A DNA stretch of 64,000 nt from JAVJSU01 sp040219275 (GCA_040219275.1 JAVJSU010000038.1:124001-188000); one strand, 5' to 3'; shown: positions 53,132-62,718, numbered from the stretch's first letter. The notes: generated by a model from the sequence alone, not told the origin. Translations and numbers: made by a program.

Positions 53132-54096
53132 CGGGCGATCCGCTCCTGCATCGTGGCTGAAATCAATTCGGCGGTGGATTGTGTGTTTCCGGTATGCGGA
53201 GTCGCGTAGGTCGTCACCCGCAGACGTTCCGCAACATCGTCATAGCCGAGCCGAGTCAGCATCATCGCCACGCTGAGAATCGTCGCGCGTGGATCAGCAA
53301 TACCCTGCCCGGCGATGTCCGGCGCACTGCCATGCACGGGTTCAAACACGGGTACGCCATCACCCACATTCGCCGACGGTGCGATGCCCAAACCGCCCGT
53401 CATTCCGGCGGCGAGGTCGCTCAAAATGTCGCCGAATAAATTGGTCGTCACCAGCGTATCGAATTGCTCCGGTGCTTGTGCCATCCGCATCGCGCAGGCA
53501 TCCACCAGCATTTCGTTGATGGTCAGGTCGGGATATTCGGCGACCACCTCAAACGCCACCGTGCGGAATAAGCCACAGGTTTCTTTAAGTACGTTCGCCT
53601 TATGCACAATCGTCAACTGTCGGCGCGGACGGGTCAGCGCCAGTTCACACGCCATCCGCACAATGCGTTCCGAGCCGGTTCGCGTAATCACCCGCTCGGC
53701 AATGGCGGTGCGCCCGTCGTCTTCCACGCGCTCACGTTTGCTATACAAACCCTCGGTATTTTCGCGGATAATCAGCATATCCACATCAGCCTGCACCGCC
53801 GGACGCACATTGGCATACAAGCCAAAGTGACGGCGCAAACTCAAAATTGGGCTGGCATACCCCTCAACTTTGGTCATCGGCGATTGCGTCGCGCCAAACA
53901 GCACCGCGTCACTCGCCTCGCACAGGCGCAAGGTCTTGTCCGGCAAGGCATTTCCGATTTGCTCAAACGTGCCAAATCCAGCTTCCGCAGTTTGCAAAAT
54001 CAATGGCAAGCCAAGCGATTCAAGCACCAGCCGCGCCGCCGGAATCACCTCCGCGCCGATGCCATCGCCATTAATCAACGTGATCGTGTGTGTCAT
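53128..54096 (-). CDS. hicdh: Homoisocitrate dehydrogenase
   Basis: 322-residue beta-decarboxylating dehydrogenase. It converts homoisocitrate to 2-oxoadipate in the alpha-aminoadipate lysine pathway. NAD/substrate signatures: GDGIGAEVIPAA near the N-terminus, LSLRRHFGLYANVRP, IIRENTEGLYSKRE, HKANVLKETCG, NLFGDILSDLAAGMTGGLG and VFEPVHGSAPDIAGQGIADP. The same family includes isopropylmalate and isocitrate dehydrogenases; the neighbouring homoaconitase and homocitrate synthase genes point to homoisocitrate. The stop overlaps the next gene start by four bases. A repeat-bearing 215-base gap separates it from lysU. Confidence 0.85.
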   Translation of the reverse strand: MTHTITLINGDGIGAEVIPAARLVLESLGLPLILQTAEAGFGTFEQIGNALPDKTLRLCEASDAVLFGATQSPMTKVEGYASPILSLRRHFGLYANVRPAVQADVDMLIIRENTEGLYSKRERVEDDGRTAIAERVITRTGSERIVRMACELALTRPRRQLTIVHKANVLKETCGLFRTVAFEVVAEYPDLTINEMLVDACAMRMAQAPEQFDTLVTTNLFGDILSDLAAGMTGGLGIAPSANVGDGVPVFEPVHGSAPDIAGQGIADPRATILSVAMMLTRLGYDDVAERLRVTTYATPHTGNTQSTAELISATMQERIAR

Positions 54097-54239
54097 TAAG
54101 TAACCTTACCTTGATTGCTAGTCAGCAATTCAGCCAGTCAGTTTCTCAGAAAAAGCATTCATTTTCACGTTACAACCGCTTTTTAGCTGAACTGCTGATG
54201 GCTGATACGCTAAAAAGGTCTTTTTTAGTGGAAAAATTC

Positions 54240-54306
54240 TCACTACAGAAAATTTCTCTGCGTTTCTTCGCGTTCTCTGCGTCCCTGCGTTATGTTTTTA
54301 TTTTTG
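54240..54306 (+). repeat. Dispersed CTCTGCG repeat, intact reference copy
   Basis: TTTCTCTGCG...CTCTGCGTCCCTGCGTTATGTTTTTATTT between hicdh and lysU. It matches the sequence obtained when the IS110 element is removed from the copy at 49865-51245. Confidence 0.7.
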
Positions 54307-54311
54307 TTGAT

Positions 54312-54833
54312 TTACTTTTCCGTAACCCTACTTTCTGAAATTTGCTCACCAAAACGCGCCCGCAACATCGGCACCAATCCCCCCGCACGGATAATCGCCT
54401 GCACACTCTCCGACAGCGGCGGAATCGCAAACGTCCGTCCCACCGCACGAATCACGCCCGCGTCATGGTAAATCTCGATGCTGTCGCCCGTTTGAACGAG
54501 CGTATAGAGTTCCGGGCAGACGATGGGGTGAATGCCCTGATTGATGCAATTGCGAAAATACAAGCCGTTAAAACTCGCCGTGATGATCGCCACCACGCCC
54601 TTATATTTGAGCGATGTGACGGCTTGCTCACGGCTACTGCCACAGCCCCAATTGCGCCCGCCGACGATCACATCGCCCGCCTGTGCCTCCTGCGCGAAAC
54701 GGGGATCAAGGTCTTCCAGTGCCTTCGATGCGATTTCGTCGATTGTTTTCAGCGTGTAGGTATATTTTCCGGGAAAAATCACATCGGTGTTGATGTGATC
54801 CCCATACACCCAGACGCGATGTTGTGTCGTCAT
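54312..54833 (-). CDS. lysU: Homoaconitase small subunit
   Basis: 173-residue small subunit of the LeuD/AcnA-swivel type. Recognisable segments: YGDHINTDVIFPGKYTYT, VGGRNWGCGSSREQA (substrate-binding Ser/Arg), and FRNCINQGIHPIVCPE. It pairs with LysT to isomerise homocitrate to homoisocitrate via homoaconitate. The loop after GKYTYT corresponds to the specificity loop of these subunits; together with lys20 next door this supports homoaconitase over isopropylmalate isomerase. It is 157 bases after the lysT stop on the same strand. Confidence 0.88.
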   Translation of the reverse strand: MTTQHRVWVYGDHINTDVIFPGKYTYTLKTIDEIASKALEDLDPRFAQEAQAGDVIVGGRNWGCGSSREQAVTSLKYKGVVAIITASFNGLYFRNCINQGIHPIVCPELYTLVQTGDSIEIYHDAGVIRAVGRTFAIPPLSESVQAIIRAGGLVPMLRARFGEQISESRVTEK

Positions 54834-54852
54834 GGTTGTTGATCTCCAAAAT

Positions 54853-54985
54853 TATATCCCCTCACCCCCTAAATCCCCCTCTCACACAAGGGCTAGAGGG
54901 GGACTTGAAATAGCAATCGCAAGCCACACAGTGAAGCTCCCTTTCTCCTCATTTTGGGAGAAAGGGCGGGGGGATAGAGGGCTAT
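54853..54985. repeat. CCCC/GGGG-rich inverted repeat between lysU and lysT
   Basis: Imperfect inverted segments of the form CCCTAAATCCCCCTCTC...GAGGGGGACTT and CTCCCTTTCTCC...GGGAGAAAGGG. Related to the repeats at 36180-36272 and 60527-60630. No gene. Confidence 0.55.
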
Positions 54986-54989
54986 TCGT

Positions 54990-56249
54990 TTAATAATCCA
55001 AAAAGTCCGCCGGATCGCTGATTTCGCCCGTCAAGGCGCTGGCGGCGACCACATACGGATTGGCGAGATAGACAGGCGCTTCCGCCGTCCCCATGCGCCC
55101 GCGAAAGTTGCGATTCATCGTCGTGATGCTGGCTTCGTCTGGCGCGGGAACGCCCATATGATTGCCCATGCACGGACCGCACCCCGGCGTGCCGATGGTC
55201 GCTCCGGCATCAACGAGCGTTTGCAACACACCCGTTCGCAGAGCCTGTTTGAGCACTTCCGCGCTGGCAGGGATGATGATAAAACGAATTTTCACCTGCT
55301 TGCCCTGCACCACCCGCGCCGCCATTTCCAGATCGCTATAGCGCCCGTTGGTGCACGTCCCCAAAAAGGCTTGCTGAACCGGCGTGCCGAGAATATCACC
55401 CAACAGGGCGACATTATCCGGCGAATGTGGTTGTGCGACGACAGGCTGTAGCGTGGTGCAATCAATCGTCCAGTGGTCGCTATAGGTCGCGTCCGCATCG
55501 GGATAGATGGGCGTATAATCGCGTCTGCGATTCGCTTCCAGATAATCAAAAACCGCGTCATCCGGTGGCAGATAGGCGTTCTGTGCGCCGAATTCCGCCA
55601 TCATATTGGGGATCACGGCGCGTTCATCGAGCGATAAATAGCCGAATGTGTCACCCGTAAATTCGAGTGAACGATATGCGCCACCTTCCGCGCCCCACTT
55701 GCCAATAATGTGCAGGGCGATGTCCTTCGCGGTAACTCCTGCGCGGGGCTGACCGTTAAGCGTGATCTGCACCGCTTCCGGCACACGCAACCACAGTTCG
55801 CCCGTCGCCCACAGTGCCGCCATTTCCGTCCGCCCCACGCCCATGCCAAACGCGCCCAGCCAGCCAAAATGCGTGGAATGGCTATCCGCGCCGAGCACCA
55901 CATCACCCGGCAGGACAATCGCCTCTTCACTCAGCACTTGATGGCAAATCCCGCGCCCGACCTCAAAGAAATGGGCGATGTTCTGCGCCTTCACCCATTT
56001 GCGAATCTCGGAGTGATTTTGTGCGTGGCGGGTGGTCGGGGCAGGCACAGCATGATCCAGCGTGATAGCGATTCGCTCCGGCGTGGCGATGCGTTCCGCG
56101 CCGATCTCGTCGAAAATCCGCATGATTCCGGCGGAATTGTCGTGGCTGAAAATCACATCAGGGCGCACGTCGAGCACATCTCCGGCTTTTGCAGAGTCTA
56201 CGCCTGCCGCCCGCGCCAACACCTTCTCGGCGAAAGTTGCTCCCGTCAT
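54990..56249 (-). CDS. lysT: Homoaconitase large subunit
   Basis: 419-residue large subunit carrying the [4Fe-4S] dehydratase site. Cys ligands occur in TCTNGRYSDLEMA and in GCGPCMGNHMG near the C-terminus; DVVLGADSHSTHFGWLGAFGMGVG is the usual aconitase-family segment. With LysU it forms the homoaconitase that precedes homoisocitrate dehydrogenase. Its start overlaps the stop of the upstream homocitrate synthase by four bases, so the subunits are coupled. Isopropylmalate isomerase large subunits look similar; gene context decides. Confidence 0.9.
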   Translation of the reverse strand: MTGATFAEKVLARAAGVDSAKAGDVLDVRPDVIFSHDNSAGIMRIFDEIGAERIATPERIAITLDHAVPAPTTRHAQNHSEIRKWVKAQNIAHFFEVGRGICHQVLSEEAIVLPGDVVLGADSHSTHFGWLGAFGMGVGRTEMAALWATGELWLRVPEAVQITLNGQPRAGVTAKDIALHIIGKWGAEGGAYRSLEFTGDTFGYLSLDERAVIPNMMAEFGAQNAYLPPDDAVFDYLEANRRRDYTPIYPDADATYSDHWTIDCTTLQPVVAQPHSPDNVALLGDILGTPVQQAFLGTCTNGRYSDLEMAARVVQGKQVKIRFIIIPASAEVLKQALRTGVLQTLVDAGATIGTPGCGPCMGNHMGVPAPDEASITTMNRNFRGRMGTAEAPVYLANPYVVAASALTGEISDPADFLDY

Positions 56250-57385
56250 TGCGGTTCCCCGGCGGCGAGCAGAAGCGCGTCAATTTCACTCAAGCTAAAG
56301 GCGATGTCATCCGCTTGAGATTTGATCGTCTGGGTAATGTCGCGCAGAATATCATCGTCAATCTGCAAACCGAGTGATTCCGCACGGCTACGCACGGTAT
56401 TCCATCCGGTCAATTTATGCCCGATGGCGATCTCGCGATTCAAGCCGAAATCCGCCGGATCAAGCGCCTCATAGGTGCGTGGATCAGCGAGTACGGCTTT
56501 GGCGTGGATGCCCGCTTTGTGGATAAAGGCGCTACTGCCCGTGATGTAATTGTTAAACGGGATGTCCAATTGACAATAATCGGCGATCATCCGGTCAATT
56601 TGTGGGAGCAAGCGCAGATCATATTTCGACACATAGTCGCGGTTCAGCGTGTATAAACGGGCGATCAACCCACCGAGCGGGGTGATTCCGTTGCGCTCAC
56701 CGATGCCTAAAACGGTTGTGTCGATGTGGGTCGCTCCGGCTTCAAGCGCGGCGCAGGCATTGGCAATCGCACAGCCGCTATCGTTATGCCCATGAAATTC
56801 GATGTCGAGATGCGTCAGACGGGCGAGTGTCTCAACCAGTCGAAACACCTGATTCGGCGTGGCGATCCCCACCGTGTCCGCGATGCCGAGACGGTTGACG
56901 TAGCCCAAATCTGCGACGGCGAGATACACGCGCAACAAATCGCTTTCACGACTCCGAAAACTGTCTTCTGTGCTAAAGCGCAAAATCACATCCGGCGCTT
57001 GCCCGCGAATGTACGCCATGACTTCGGCGGCGAGGTCAATAATCTGGCGGATATTTTTGCCGTGACTGTGTTGCATCAATTGGGGCGATGTGCCAATCAC
57101 CACGTCAATCCCCTGCACGCCGGTATCAAGTGCTCGGCGGGCATCTTCCATATTGCAACGGATATGCGTCAGGATGCGGGCGTTCAAATTTTCGGCGACC
57201 ACCGCACGAATATCGTCTTCACTGCGCGGGGAGGCACACGGCGAGGTCATCTCGATCATCTCCACGCCAAACGCATCCAGTATGCCCGCGATTTCAATTT
57301 TCTGTGCAGTATCAAAGGTCGCGGTGCTAAATTGTTCGCCTTCGCGTAAGGTACTTTCGATGATGCTAAAATGCTCAAATGACAT
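56246..57385 (-). CDS. lys20: Homocitrate synthase
   Basis: 379-residue HMGL-type TIM barrel that joins acetyl-CoA and 2-oxoglutarate to form homocitrate, the first committed step of the alpha-aminoadipate lysine pathway. Motifs: STLREGEQFSTATF with the DRE(G/A) metal-site variant, MIEMTSPCASP, HCHNDxGC-like FHGHNDSGCAIANA and GIHAKAVLADP. The C-terminal LeuA-dimer-like part is short. It overlaps lysT by four bases (ATGA). A feedback lysine site is expected but not directly readable. Confidence 0.9.
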   Translation of the reverse strand: MSFEHFSIIESTLREGEQFSTATFDTAQKIEIAGILDAFGVEMIEMTSPCASPRSEDDIRAVVAENLNARILTHIRCNMEDARRALDTGVQGIDVVIGTSPQLMQHSHGKNIRQIIDLAAEVMAYIRGQAPDVILRFSTEDSFRSRESDLLRVYLAVADLGYVNRLGIADTVGIATPNQVFRLVETLARLTHLDIEFHGHNDSGCAIANACAALEAGATHIDTTVLGIGERNGITPLGGLIARLYTLNRDYVSKYDLRLLPQIDRMIADYCQLDIPFNNYITGSSAFIHKAGIHAKAVLADPRTYEALDPADFGLNREIAIGHKLTGWNTVRSRAESLGLQIDDDILRDITQTIKSQADDIAFSLSEIDALLLAAGEPQ

Positions 57386-57408
57386 TGGGTTTTAAACCTC
57401 TCTTACAA

Positions 57409-58464
57409 CTATAACCGTGAAAGCGCATCCGTCAGTACGGCAATTGCGCGCAAATATTCGTCCAGATCAAGATGTTCGTTCGGCGTATGATCCAGCGCGG
57501 AATCTCCCGGACCGTAAGCCAATATCGGGCAATTCCACACCGGCGCAACGATGTTCATATCCGATGTGCCAGTTTTATGCACGAAGCGCGGCGTGCCGTC
57601 ATTCGCACGGATCGCCCCACGAAACGCCCGACTGAGCACCGTGTCTTTTTCCGCCAGAATCGTTGTTTCATGCCCATACGCTGTGACAGTTGCATCGTCT
57701 TCAGGCAAAAGTGAGTCCGCCAATGCGTGCGGGTCAACATCCGGCGGCAGACGAAACCCGATGACCGCTTCCGCCCAGCCAAACGCGCCATCCTGCCCGC
57801 TATTGATGCTCTGTAAGGTCGCGTCCAACCGCCCGAAAATGCTCGTGCGCTCGCCGTTGAAATCATCCACATACGCACGGACACGCGCCCAATAGGCGAC
57901 GGCATGTTCCGGCGGGCTGGTGACTTCGCTCGCACTATGAGCCAGCGCACCTTCCCAGCGCCAACGGAGCAATAACCGCCCTTTATAGCCAAGCGTCATG
58001 CGATCCCAGCCCGAAGGCTCACCGATGATGCATAGTTCCGGCTGATATTGCGTCACGGCAAAACGCGCCCCTTTGCTGGTGCTGGCTTCTTCTTCCACCG
58101 CGCCGACCACAACCACGCGCACATCATCCGGCAAATTTGCCCGCGCCGCCGCCACCGCAAACGTACACAGCGACCCTTTCGCATCCACACTGCCCCGTCC
58201 GTAAAGTGTCCGCCCGTCGATACGAACCGGCACCACCCCGCCAAACGTATCAATATGACCGAGCAGGACAATCTCGCGTGATCCAGTGCCGATGATGCCA
58301 ACCGCATTGCCCGCCTCATCAACGAATGATTCGTCGTAGCCGTTTTCGCCCATCCAATCGACCAATACCCGTACCGCACCCGCTTCTTGATGCGATTCGC
58401 TTTGCGTAGCGACCAGATCGTGAATCAGGGCTTCGGCGATGGTGTCGGTCACGGTTGCAATCAC
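57409..58464 (-). CDS. lysK: [LysW]-lysine hydrolase, M20 family
   Basis: 351-residue M20 metallopeptidase that releases lysine from the carrier protein LysW, last step of the pathway. Metal/catalytic segments: VLLGHIDTFGGVVPV, GRGSVDAKGSLC, and GAVEEEASTSKGARF with the catalytic Glu pair. It resembles ArgE/DapE but context fixes the substrate as LysW-lysine. Its start overlaps the lysJ stop by four bases (ATGA). A 23-base gap leads to lys20 on the same strand. Confidence 0.9.
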   Translation of the reverse strand: MIATVTDTIAEALIHDLVATQSESHQEAGAVRVLVDWMGENGYDESFVDEAGNAVGIIGTGSREIVLLGHIDTFGGVVPVRIDGRTLYGRGSVDAKGSLCTFAVAAARANLPDDVRVVVVGAVEEEASTSKGARFAVTQYQPELCIIGEPSGWDRMTLGYKGRLLLRWRWEGALAHSASEVTSPPEHAVAYWARVRAYVDDFNGERTSIFGRLDATLQSINSGQDGAFGWAEAVIGFRLPPDVDPHALADSLLPEDDATVTAYGHETTILAEKDTVLSRAFRGAIRANDGTPRFVHKTGTSDMNIVAPVWNCPILAYGPGDSALDHTPNEHLDLDEYLRAIAVLTDALSRL

Positions 58465-59636
58465 GCCAGCACCTCCGCCAGTGTATCGAGGATGGTCTGC
58501 AATTCTTCTCGCGTAATAATCAGTGGCGGGAGCAAGCGCAATACATTGAGTCCGGCAGGCAACGCCAGAATCCCGCGTTCCTGTAACTCTTTGAGCGCAG
58601 GGGTGACCCGTCCACGCAATTCAATGCCGATCATCAAGCCCTGCCCGCGAATCTCACGGACTTGCGCCAGATCAAGCTGTGCGAGTTCCTGCACAAACCA
58701 CGCGCCCAACTCCGCGGAACGGGCTGGCAAATCCTCATCACGCAGAGTCGTAATCGCCGCAATCGCCGCCGCGCACGCCAGCGGATTACCGCCAAAGGTA
58801 CTACCATGACTGCCACCGGGCATCGTCCCCAACGATCCGCGCCAAGCCACCGCGCCCATCGGCACACCGCCCGCGATTCCTTTGCCAAGCGTGACCACAT
58901 CCGGCACTATTCCGGCGTGTTCAAAGGCGAACCAACGCCCCGTGCGTCCAAATCCGGTCTGGATTTCATCGACGATCAGCAACGCGCCCGTGTCATCACA
59001 AATTTGACGCAACTCACGCAAATACTCAATCGTCGCCGGATACACGCCACCTTCACCCTGCACCGCCTCCACCATCACCGCCGCTGTATTCGACGTAATC
59101 GCTTCCCGCGCCCCGTCAATATCATCAAAGGTGATGTGGTTGACTTCCGGTTGCCATGCAGAAAACGCGGAACGATATTTCGGATTCCATGTGAGCGACA
59201 ACGCACCGAGCGTCCGCCCATGAAAGCCGCGTTTGACCGCCACAATGCCGTCACGTTCGGTCAGCAAACGGGCGAGTTTGAGCGCGCCTTCTACCGCTTC
59301 CGTGCCACTGTTGCATAAGAAGAAGCGGTTGATTTCTTCCGGCAACACACTATTCAGCACATCATATAAATGTGCACGTTGATCGTTATAAAATATTTCC
59401 GGGCAGGTGATGAGCGTCGCCGCCTGCTCAGTAATCGCGCTCACAACGGCGGGATGGCTATGCCCTAGAAGCGCCACACCCTGTCCGCTGGTCGCATCCA
59501 GATACGAATTTCCAGCATCATCCCACACGGTGCATCCTTGCCCGCGCACGACGGTTAAGGGGCGTTTGGGATATGCGCCGGAGGTATGTGCATCTTCAAT
59601 ATCAGTGTATGTCTGGATCATGTCTGCGTCTCTCAT
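58461..59636 (-). CDS. lysJ: [LysW]-aminoadipate semialdehyde aminotransferase
   Basis: 391-residue PLP enzyme of the acetylornithine aminotransferase class. It converts LysW-bound aminoadipate semialdehyde to LysW-lysine. PLP Lys is in VTLGKGIAGGVPMG; LIVDEIQTGFGRTG supplies the cofactor Asp; the substrate domain has HGRTLGALSLTWN. The ATG overlaps the lysZ stop by four bases, and lysK overlaps its own stop similarly, so three genes are tightly coupled. Acting on acetylornithine as well is known for homologues but not provable here. Confidence 0.92.
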   Translation of the reverse strand: MRDADMIQTYTDIEDAHTSGAYPKRPLTVVRGQGCTVWDDAGNSYLDATSGQGVALLGHSHPAVVSAITEQAATLITCPEIFYNDQRAHLYDVLNSVLPEEINRFFLCNSGTEAVEGALKLARLLTERDGIVAVKRGFHGRTLGALSLTWNPKYRSAFSAWQPEVNHITFDDIDGAREAITSNTAAVMVEAVQGEGGVYPATIEYLRELRQICDDTGALLIVDEIQTGFGRTGRWFAFEHAGIVPDVVTLGKGIAGGVPMGAVAWRGSLGTMPGGSHGSTFGGNPLACAAAIAAITTLRDEDLPARSAELGAWFVQELAQLDLAQVREIRGQGLMIGIELRGRVTPALKELQERGILALPAGLNVLRLLPPLIITREELQTILDTLAEVLA

Positions 59637-60439
59637 GCGCTAAATACCGTCCCTTCACCATTTAATGCCAGCGATACCGGCGTTGCGACTCTGCCATCGC
59701 CGATGACCACCCGCGATAATCCATTGTTTAAGGCTTCCTGTGCGCTCAGGATTTTGCGTTTCATCCGTCCCTGCGCCCAGCCCATCGCCTGTTCGAGTTG
59801 TGATCCGCTCACGCCGCGCACGAAGCTGTTTTCGTCGCCAAAATTGCGATACAACCCGCGCACATTGCTCAGGATGACCAGTTCCGCCGCGCTGACTGCT
59901 CCGGCAACTGCCGCCGCCGCCCGATCTCCGTCGATATTCAGCAAGCCATCATCGCTCCATGCCAGTGGCGGAATCACCGCGACTTCGGCCTGCGCCAGCA
60001 CATCCAGAATCGGCTGATTGCTCACCGTCGTAATGCTACCCGTGTAATCATCACGCACCACGCGCATCCGCCCATGCACCACAGAGCGGATCGCGTCTTT
60101 GCGCTCACCGTGAATCACGGGGACATCCGTCAAGCCTGTTGCGCTGATTCCCTGTTCGCGTAGACCGTCCACAATCTCTGTGTTGATCTGCCCCGCCGCT
60201 TCCACGAACACATCGCGCACAGCGGGCGGGGTGTAGCGTGAACTGTGTCCGGTGGGCGAGGTCAACATTTCCACCGGAATCCCGCGTTCGTCACACAATT
60301 GCGCCATGCGTTCGCTCACGCCATGCACGATAATCAACGGACGTTCGCGGGCAATCGTCGCCAGATCGTTCACTGCGGCGGACAAATCCAACCCCGCGCC
60401 ACCGCCTAATTTCACTACTAATGTATTTTGTACTTCCAT
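59633..60439 (-). CDS. lysZ: [LysW]-aminoadipate kinase
   Basis: 268-residue amino-acid kinase of the NAGK family that phosphorylates the aminoadipate carried on LysW. ATP/substrate segments: LVVKLGGGAGLD at the N-terminus, STGHSSRYTPPAVRD, VIPPLAWSDDGLLNIDGDRAAAAVAG and the C-terminal MKRKILSAQEALNNG. Start at 60439 is preferred because the protein begins directly with MEVQNTLVVKLGG; an ATG at 60463 adds eight residues. The upstream 364-base gap (60440-60803) contains a large repeat and no gene. Confidence 0.88.
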   Translation of the reverse strand: MEVQNTLVVKLGGGAGLDLSAAVNDLATIARERPLIIVHGVSERMAQLCDERGIPVEMLTSPTGHSSRYTPPAVRDVFVEAAGQINTEIVDGLREQGISATGLTDVPVIHGERKDAIRSVVHGRMRVVRDDYTGSITTVSNQPILDVLAQAEVAVIPPLAWSDDGLLNIDGDRAAAAVAGAVSAAELVILSNVRGLYRNFGDENSFVRGVSGSQLEQAMGWAQGRMKRKILSAQEALNNGLSRVVIGDGRVATPVSLALNGEGTVFSA

Positions 60440-60526
60440 TTTTGTTTTGACCCTTAGTTCCATATCGCCCGTTGGCTCATTAGAGCAGATGGGATAATGC
60501 CGTTTACCAATTTCATGGAGTGTTTC

Positions 60527-60630
60527 AATCCCCCCTCTAAATCTCCCCCCGCTTCGCAAGGGGAGACTTACAAGCCGAACGGCTCCTCCCCCTCTTTGCG
60601 AAGCGGGGAGGGGGCTGGGGGGAGGGGATT
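60527..60630. repeat. Large CCCC/GGGG inverted repeat between lysZ and lysY
   Basis: Left arm CCCCCCTCTAAATCTCCCCCC...GCTTCGCAAGGGGAG (about 60527-60566), right arm CTCCCCCTCTTTGCGAAGCGGGGAGGGGG (about 60585-60613) and GGGAGGGGATT (to 60630). Its arms pair over most of their length. Related to 36180-36272 and 54853-54985, it looks like a short non-autonomous repeat. It lies within the lysine operon. Confidence 0.6.
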
Positions 60631-60803
60631 TCCCACTGTCATATTTAATTAAGGAGCATACATGCTGTCCGTTATCGTCCGCGTAATTCGAGTAATTTCG
60701 GTTTCAGTGGTCAGTGCGCAATTCTACGCTAACCCATCCCTCAAAACCTATCGCCTATCGTCGAATCTCTTCCAACTTCTATCTTCTTACCTCAAACTTC
60801 CCG

Positions 60804-61841
60804 CTACGGATATATCCCCGGAAATTGCAATCCGGCGCATTCGTCGAAACCGTGCATCAAGTTCAAACATTGCACTGCGCTCCCTGCCGCGCCTTTGCCC
60901 AGATTATCCAGCGCGGCGACCAGTACCAGATGTTGCCCGTCGTCGTCCATTTCAAAGCCGATATCGCAATAATTCGTTCCGGCGACAATGCGCGGTTCCG
61001 GCAGACGGTGTAAGCCCGTGCGCCCGCTGACGAGACGAATAAACGGCTCGTCACGATACGCGCCACGATACAATTTCCAGATGTCTTTTTCCGTTTGGGA
61101 GGTGTTCAAATCAAGATGCGCCAGCAGATGAACTCCACGTATCATTTCAATGGCGGTCACGCTGAAGCGCACAGGCACATCAAGGTTAAGGATCATCTCA
61201 ATTTCGGCTGAGTGCCGATGATTGGTGGCACTGTACGTCCGCACCGCGCCACTCCGCACAGGATGATGCGAACCCGCGTTGGCGCTGTTGCCACCTTCCG
61301 ACGACCCGACTTTGATCTCCGCGCTGACCCGTTCGATCAAACCAGCGTCCGCGAGGGGCGCAAGGGCGAGGTTCATCACCGTCGCATTACACCCGACTCC
61401 GCTGGCATAATTCGCACCACGTAATGCCTCACGGTTGCGTTCCGGCAAGCCATAGACGAAGCGATCCAACCACTCCGGCGCTGGATGTGCTTCACCGTAC
61501 CAGCGTTCATAGGCGCTCAGGTCATTCAGCCGGAAATCAGCCGAAAGATCAATGATGCGCGGGGCAAGCGCGGCGTAGTGCTCGATGTTGCGGGCGGTTG
61601 TGCCATGTGGCAATGCCAGAAACAACACATCACAGGCTTCCAGCGCATCAGGATGCACGAATTGCAAACGGGAGACATCGCGCATGTTCGGATGCACGGT
61701 ATGCACATAGCGTCCGGCATGTTCGCGGCTGGTGATTTGAGTCACTTCCACGTTCGGATGAAAATGTAACAGGCGCAGGAGTTCCCCGCCTGTATAACCG
61801 CTCCCGCCGACGATACCTGCCCGGATATCCGACCGGATCAC
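60804..61841 (-). CDS. lysY: [LysW]-aminoadipate phosphate reductase
   Basis: 345-residue ArgC-like NADPH reductase that makes LysW-aminoadipate semialdehyde. NADP fold at the N-terminus AGIVGGSGYTGGELLRLL; catalytic Cys in GVGCNATVMNLALAPL; downstream EGGNSANAGSHHPVRSG typical of this branch. The ATG overlaps the lysX stop by four bases. It lies between lysX and lysZ; the lysZ side is separated by a repeat. Confidence 0.92.
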   Translation of the reverse strand: MIRSDIRAGIVGGSGYTGGELLRLLHFHPNVEVTQITSREHAGRYVHTVHPNMRDVSRLQFVHPDALEACDVLFLALPHGTTARNIEHYAALAPRIIDLSADFRLNDLSAYERWYGEAHPAPEWLDRFVYGLPERNREALRGANYASGVGCNATVMNLALAPLADAGLIERVSAEIKVGSSEGGNSANAGSHHPVRSGAVRTYSATNHRHSAEIEMILNLDVPVRFSVTAIEMIRGVHLLAHLDLNTSQTEKDIWKLYRGAYRDEPFIRLVSGRTGLHRLPEPRIVAGTNYCDIGFEMDDDGQHLVLVAALDNLGKGAAGSAVQCLNLMHGFDECAGLQFPGIYP

Positions 61842-62716
61842 GCTTGCACCTCCACCTGACTCATCGCATACCGCACGACTTCGGCGGCAATGTCTACGCC
61901 TGTCGGGGTGCTACTGTTGCGGAATTCCATCGTATGATTGATCTCGTTAACCACCAACCGTCCGTCCGGCGCTTCCAGCAGATCAATGGCGAGAATACCG
62001 CCACCGACTGCATTTGCTGATGCCGTGCAGATCGCTTCAAGTTCCGGTGTGACAGGGCAATTGGTCGCTTCGCCGCCGCGGGCTGTATTCGTCACCCAAT
62101 GGGCAGACGAGCGGTAAATCGCGCAGATGGTACGATCACCGATCACGAATGCGCGGATGTCACGCCCCGGTTTTTCGATATATTCCTGTACATAATAGGT
62201 GTGGTGGGTATACCCGCCGAGTGTTTGGCGGTGTTCGAGGATGGCTTCTGCGCTGTCACGGTCATTCACCCGTGCCAGCAAACGTCCCCATGAGCCAGTG
62301 ACTGGTTTGAGCACAGCCGGATATTGCACATCGGCAATCGCGTCCATCGCGCTATCAGTATCGAAGGCAACCCGCGTTTCCGGCTGATCGACACCCGCCG
62401 TCGCCAGCATCAAGCTCGTCTGGAGTTTGTCGGAACAAATCGCCGCCGTCTGATAACTATTGATCGTCGGGATGCCCCAGCCGTTCAAAATCATCAGCAT
62501 ATACAACCCGCGTGAGGTGCTCACACAGCGTTCCATCACCAGATCATAGGCGCTCCATGCCACACCGTTGGGCGCAAGCTGATCCGCGCCTGCCGTCAGG
62601 CTGATATTTAGTTCACGGTCAAGGATGATGTCCGGTGTCACACCCGCCTCTTGAAAGGCACTGATGAGCAATTTTTCTTCGGCACGAATATGGGTAACGA
62701 GAATGGCAATCCGCAT
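61838..62716 (-). CDS. lysX: LysW-aminoadipate ligase
   Basis: 292-residue ATP-grasp enzyme that attaches alpha-aminoadipate to the C-terminal Glu of LysW. ATP-grasp segments include VLKPVTGSWGRLLARV, IEKPGRDIRAFVIG and ILAIDLLEAPDGRLVVNEINHTMEF. The start at 62716 fits the N-terminus MRIAILVTHIRAEEK, and the gap to the lysW stop is two bases. ArgX homologues act on glutamate; the full lysine cluster supports LysX. Confidence 0.92.
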   Translation of the reverse strand: MRIAILVTHIRAEEKLLISAFQEAGVTPDIILDRELNISLTAGADQLAPNGVAWSAYDLVMERCVSTSRGLYMLMILNGWGIPTINSYQTAAICSDKLQTSLMLATAGVDQPETRVAFDTDSAMDAIADVQYPAVLKPVTGSWGRLLARVNDRDSAEAILEHRQTLGGYTHHTYYVQEYIEKPGRDIRAFVIGDRTICAIYRSSAHWVTNTARGGEATNCPVTPELEAICTASANAVGGGILAIDLLEAPDGRLVVNEINHTMEFRNSSTPTGVDIAAEVVRYAMSQVEVQA

Positions 62717-62718
62717 GA

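Noticed and set aside
60662..61030. Plus-strand open frame of 122 residues
   Set aside because: Mostly antisense to lysY and begins in the repeat region; no ribosome site and no family pattern.
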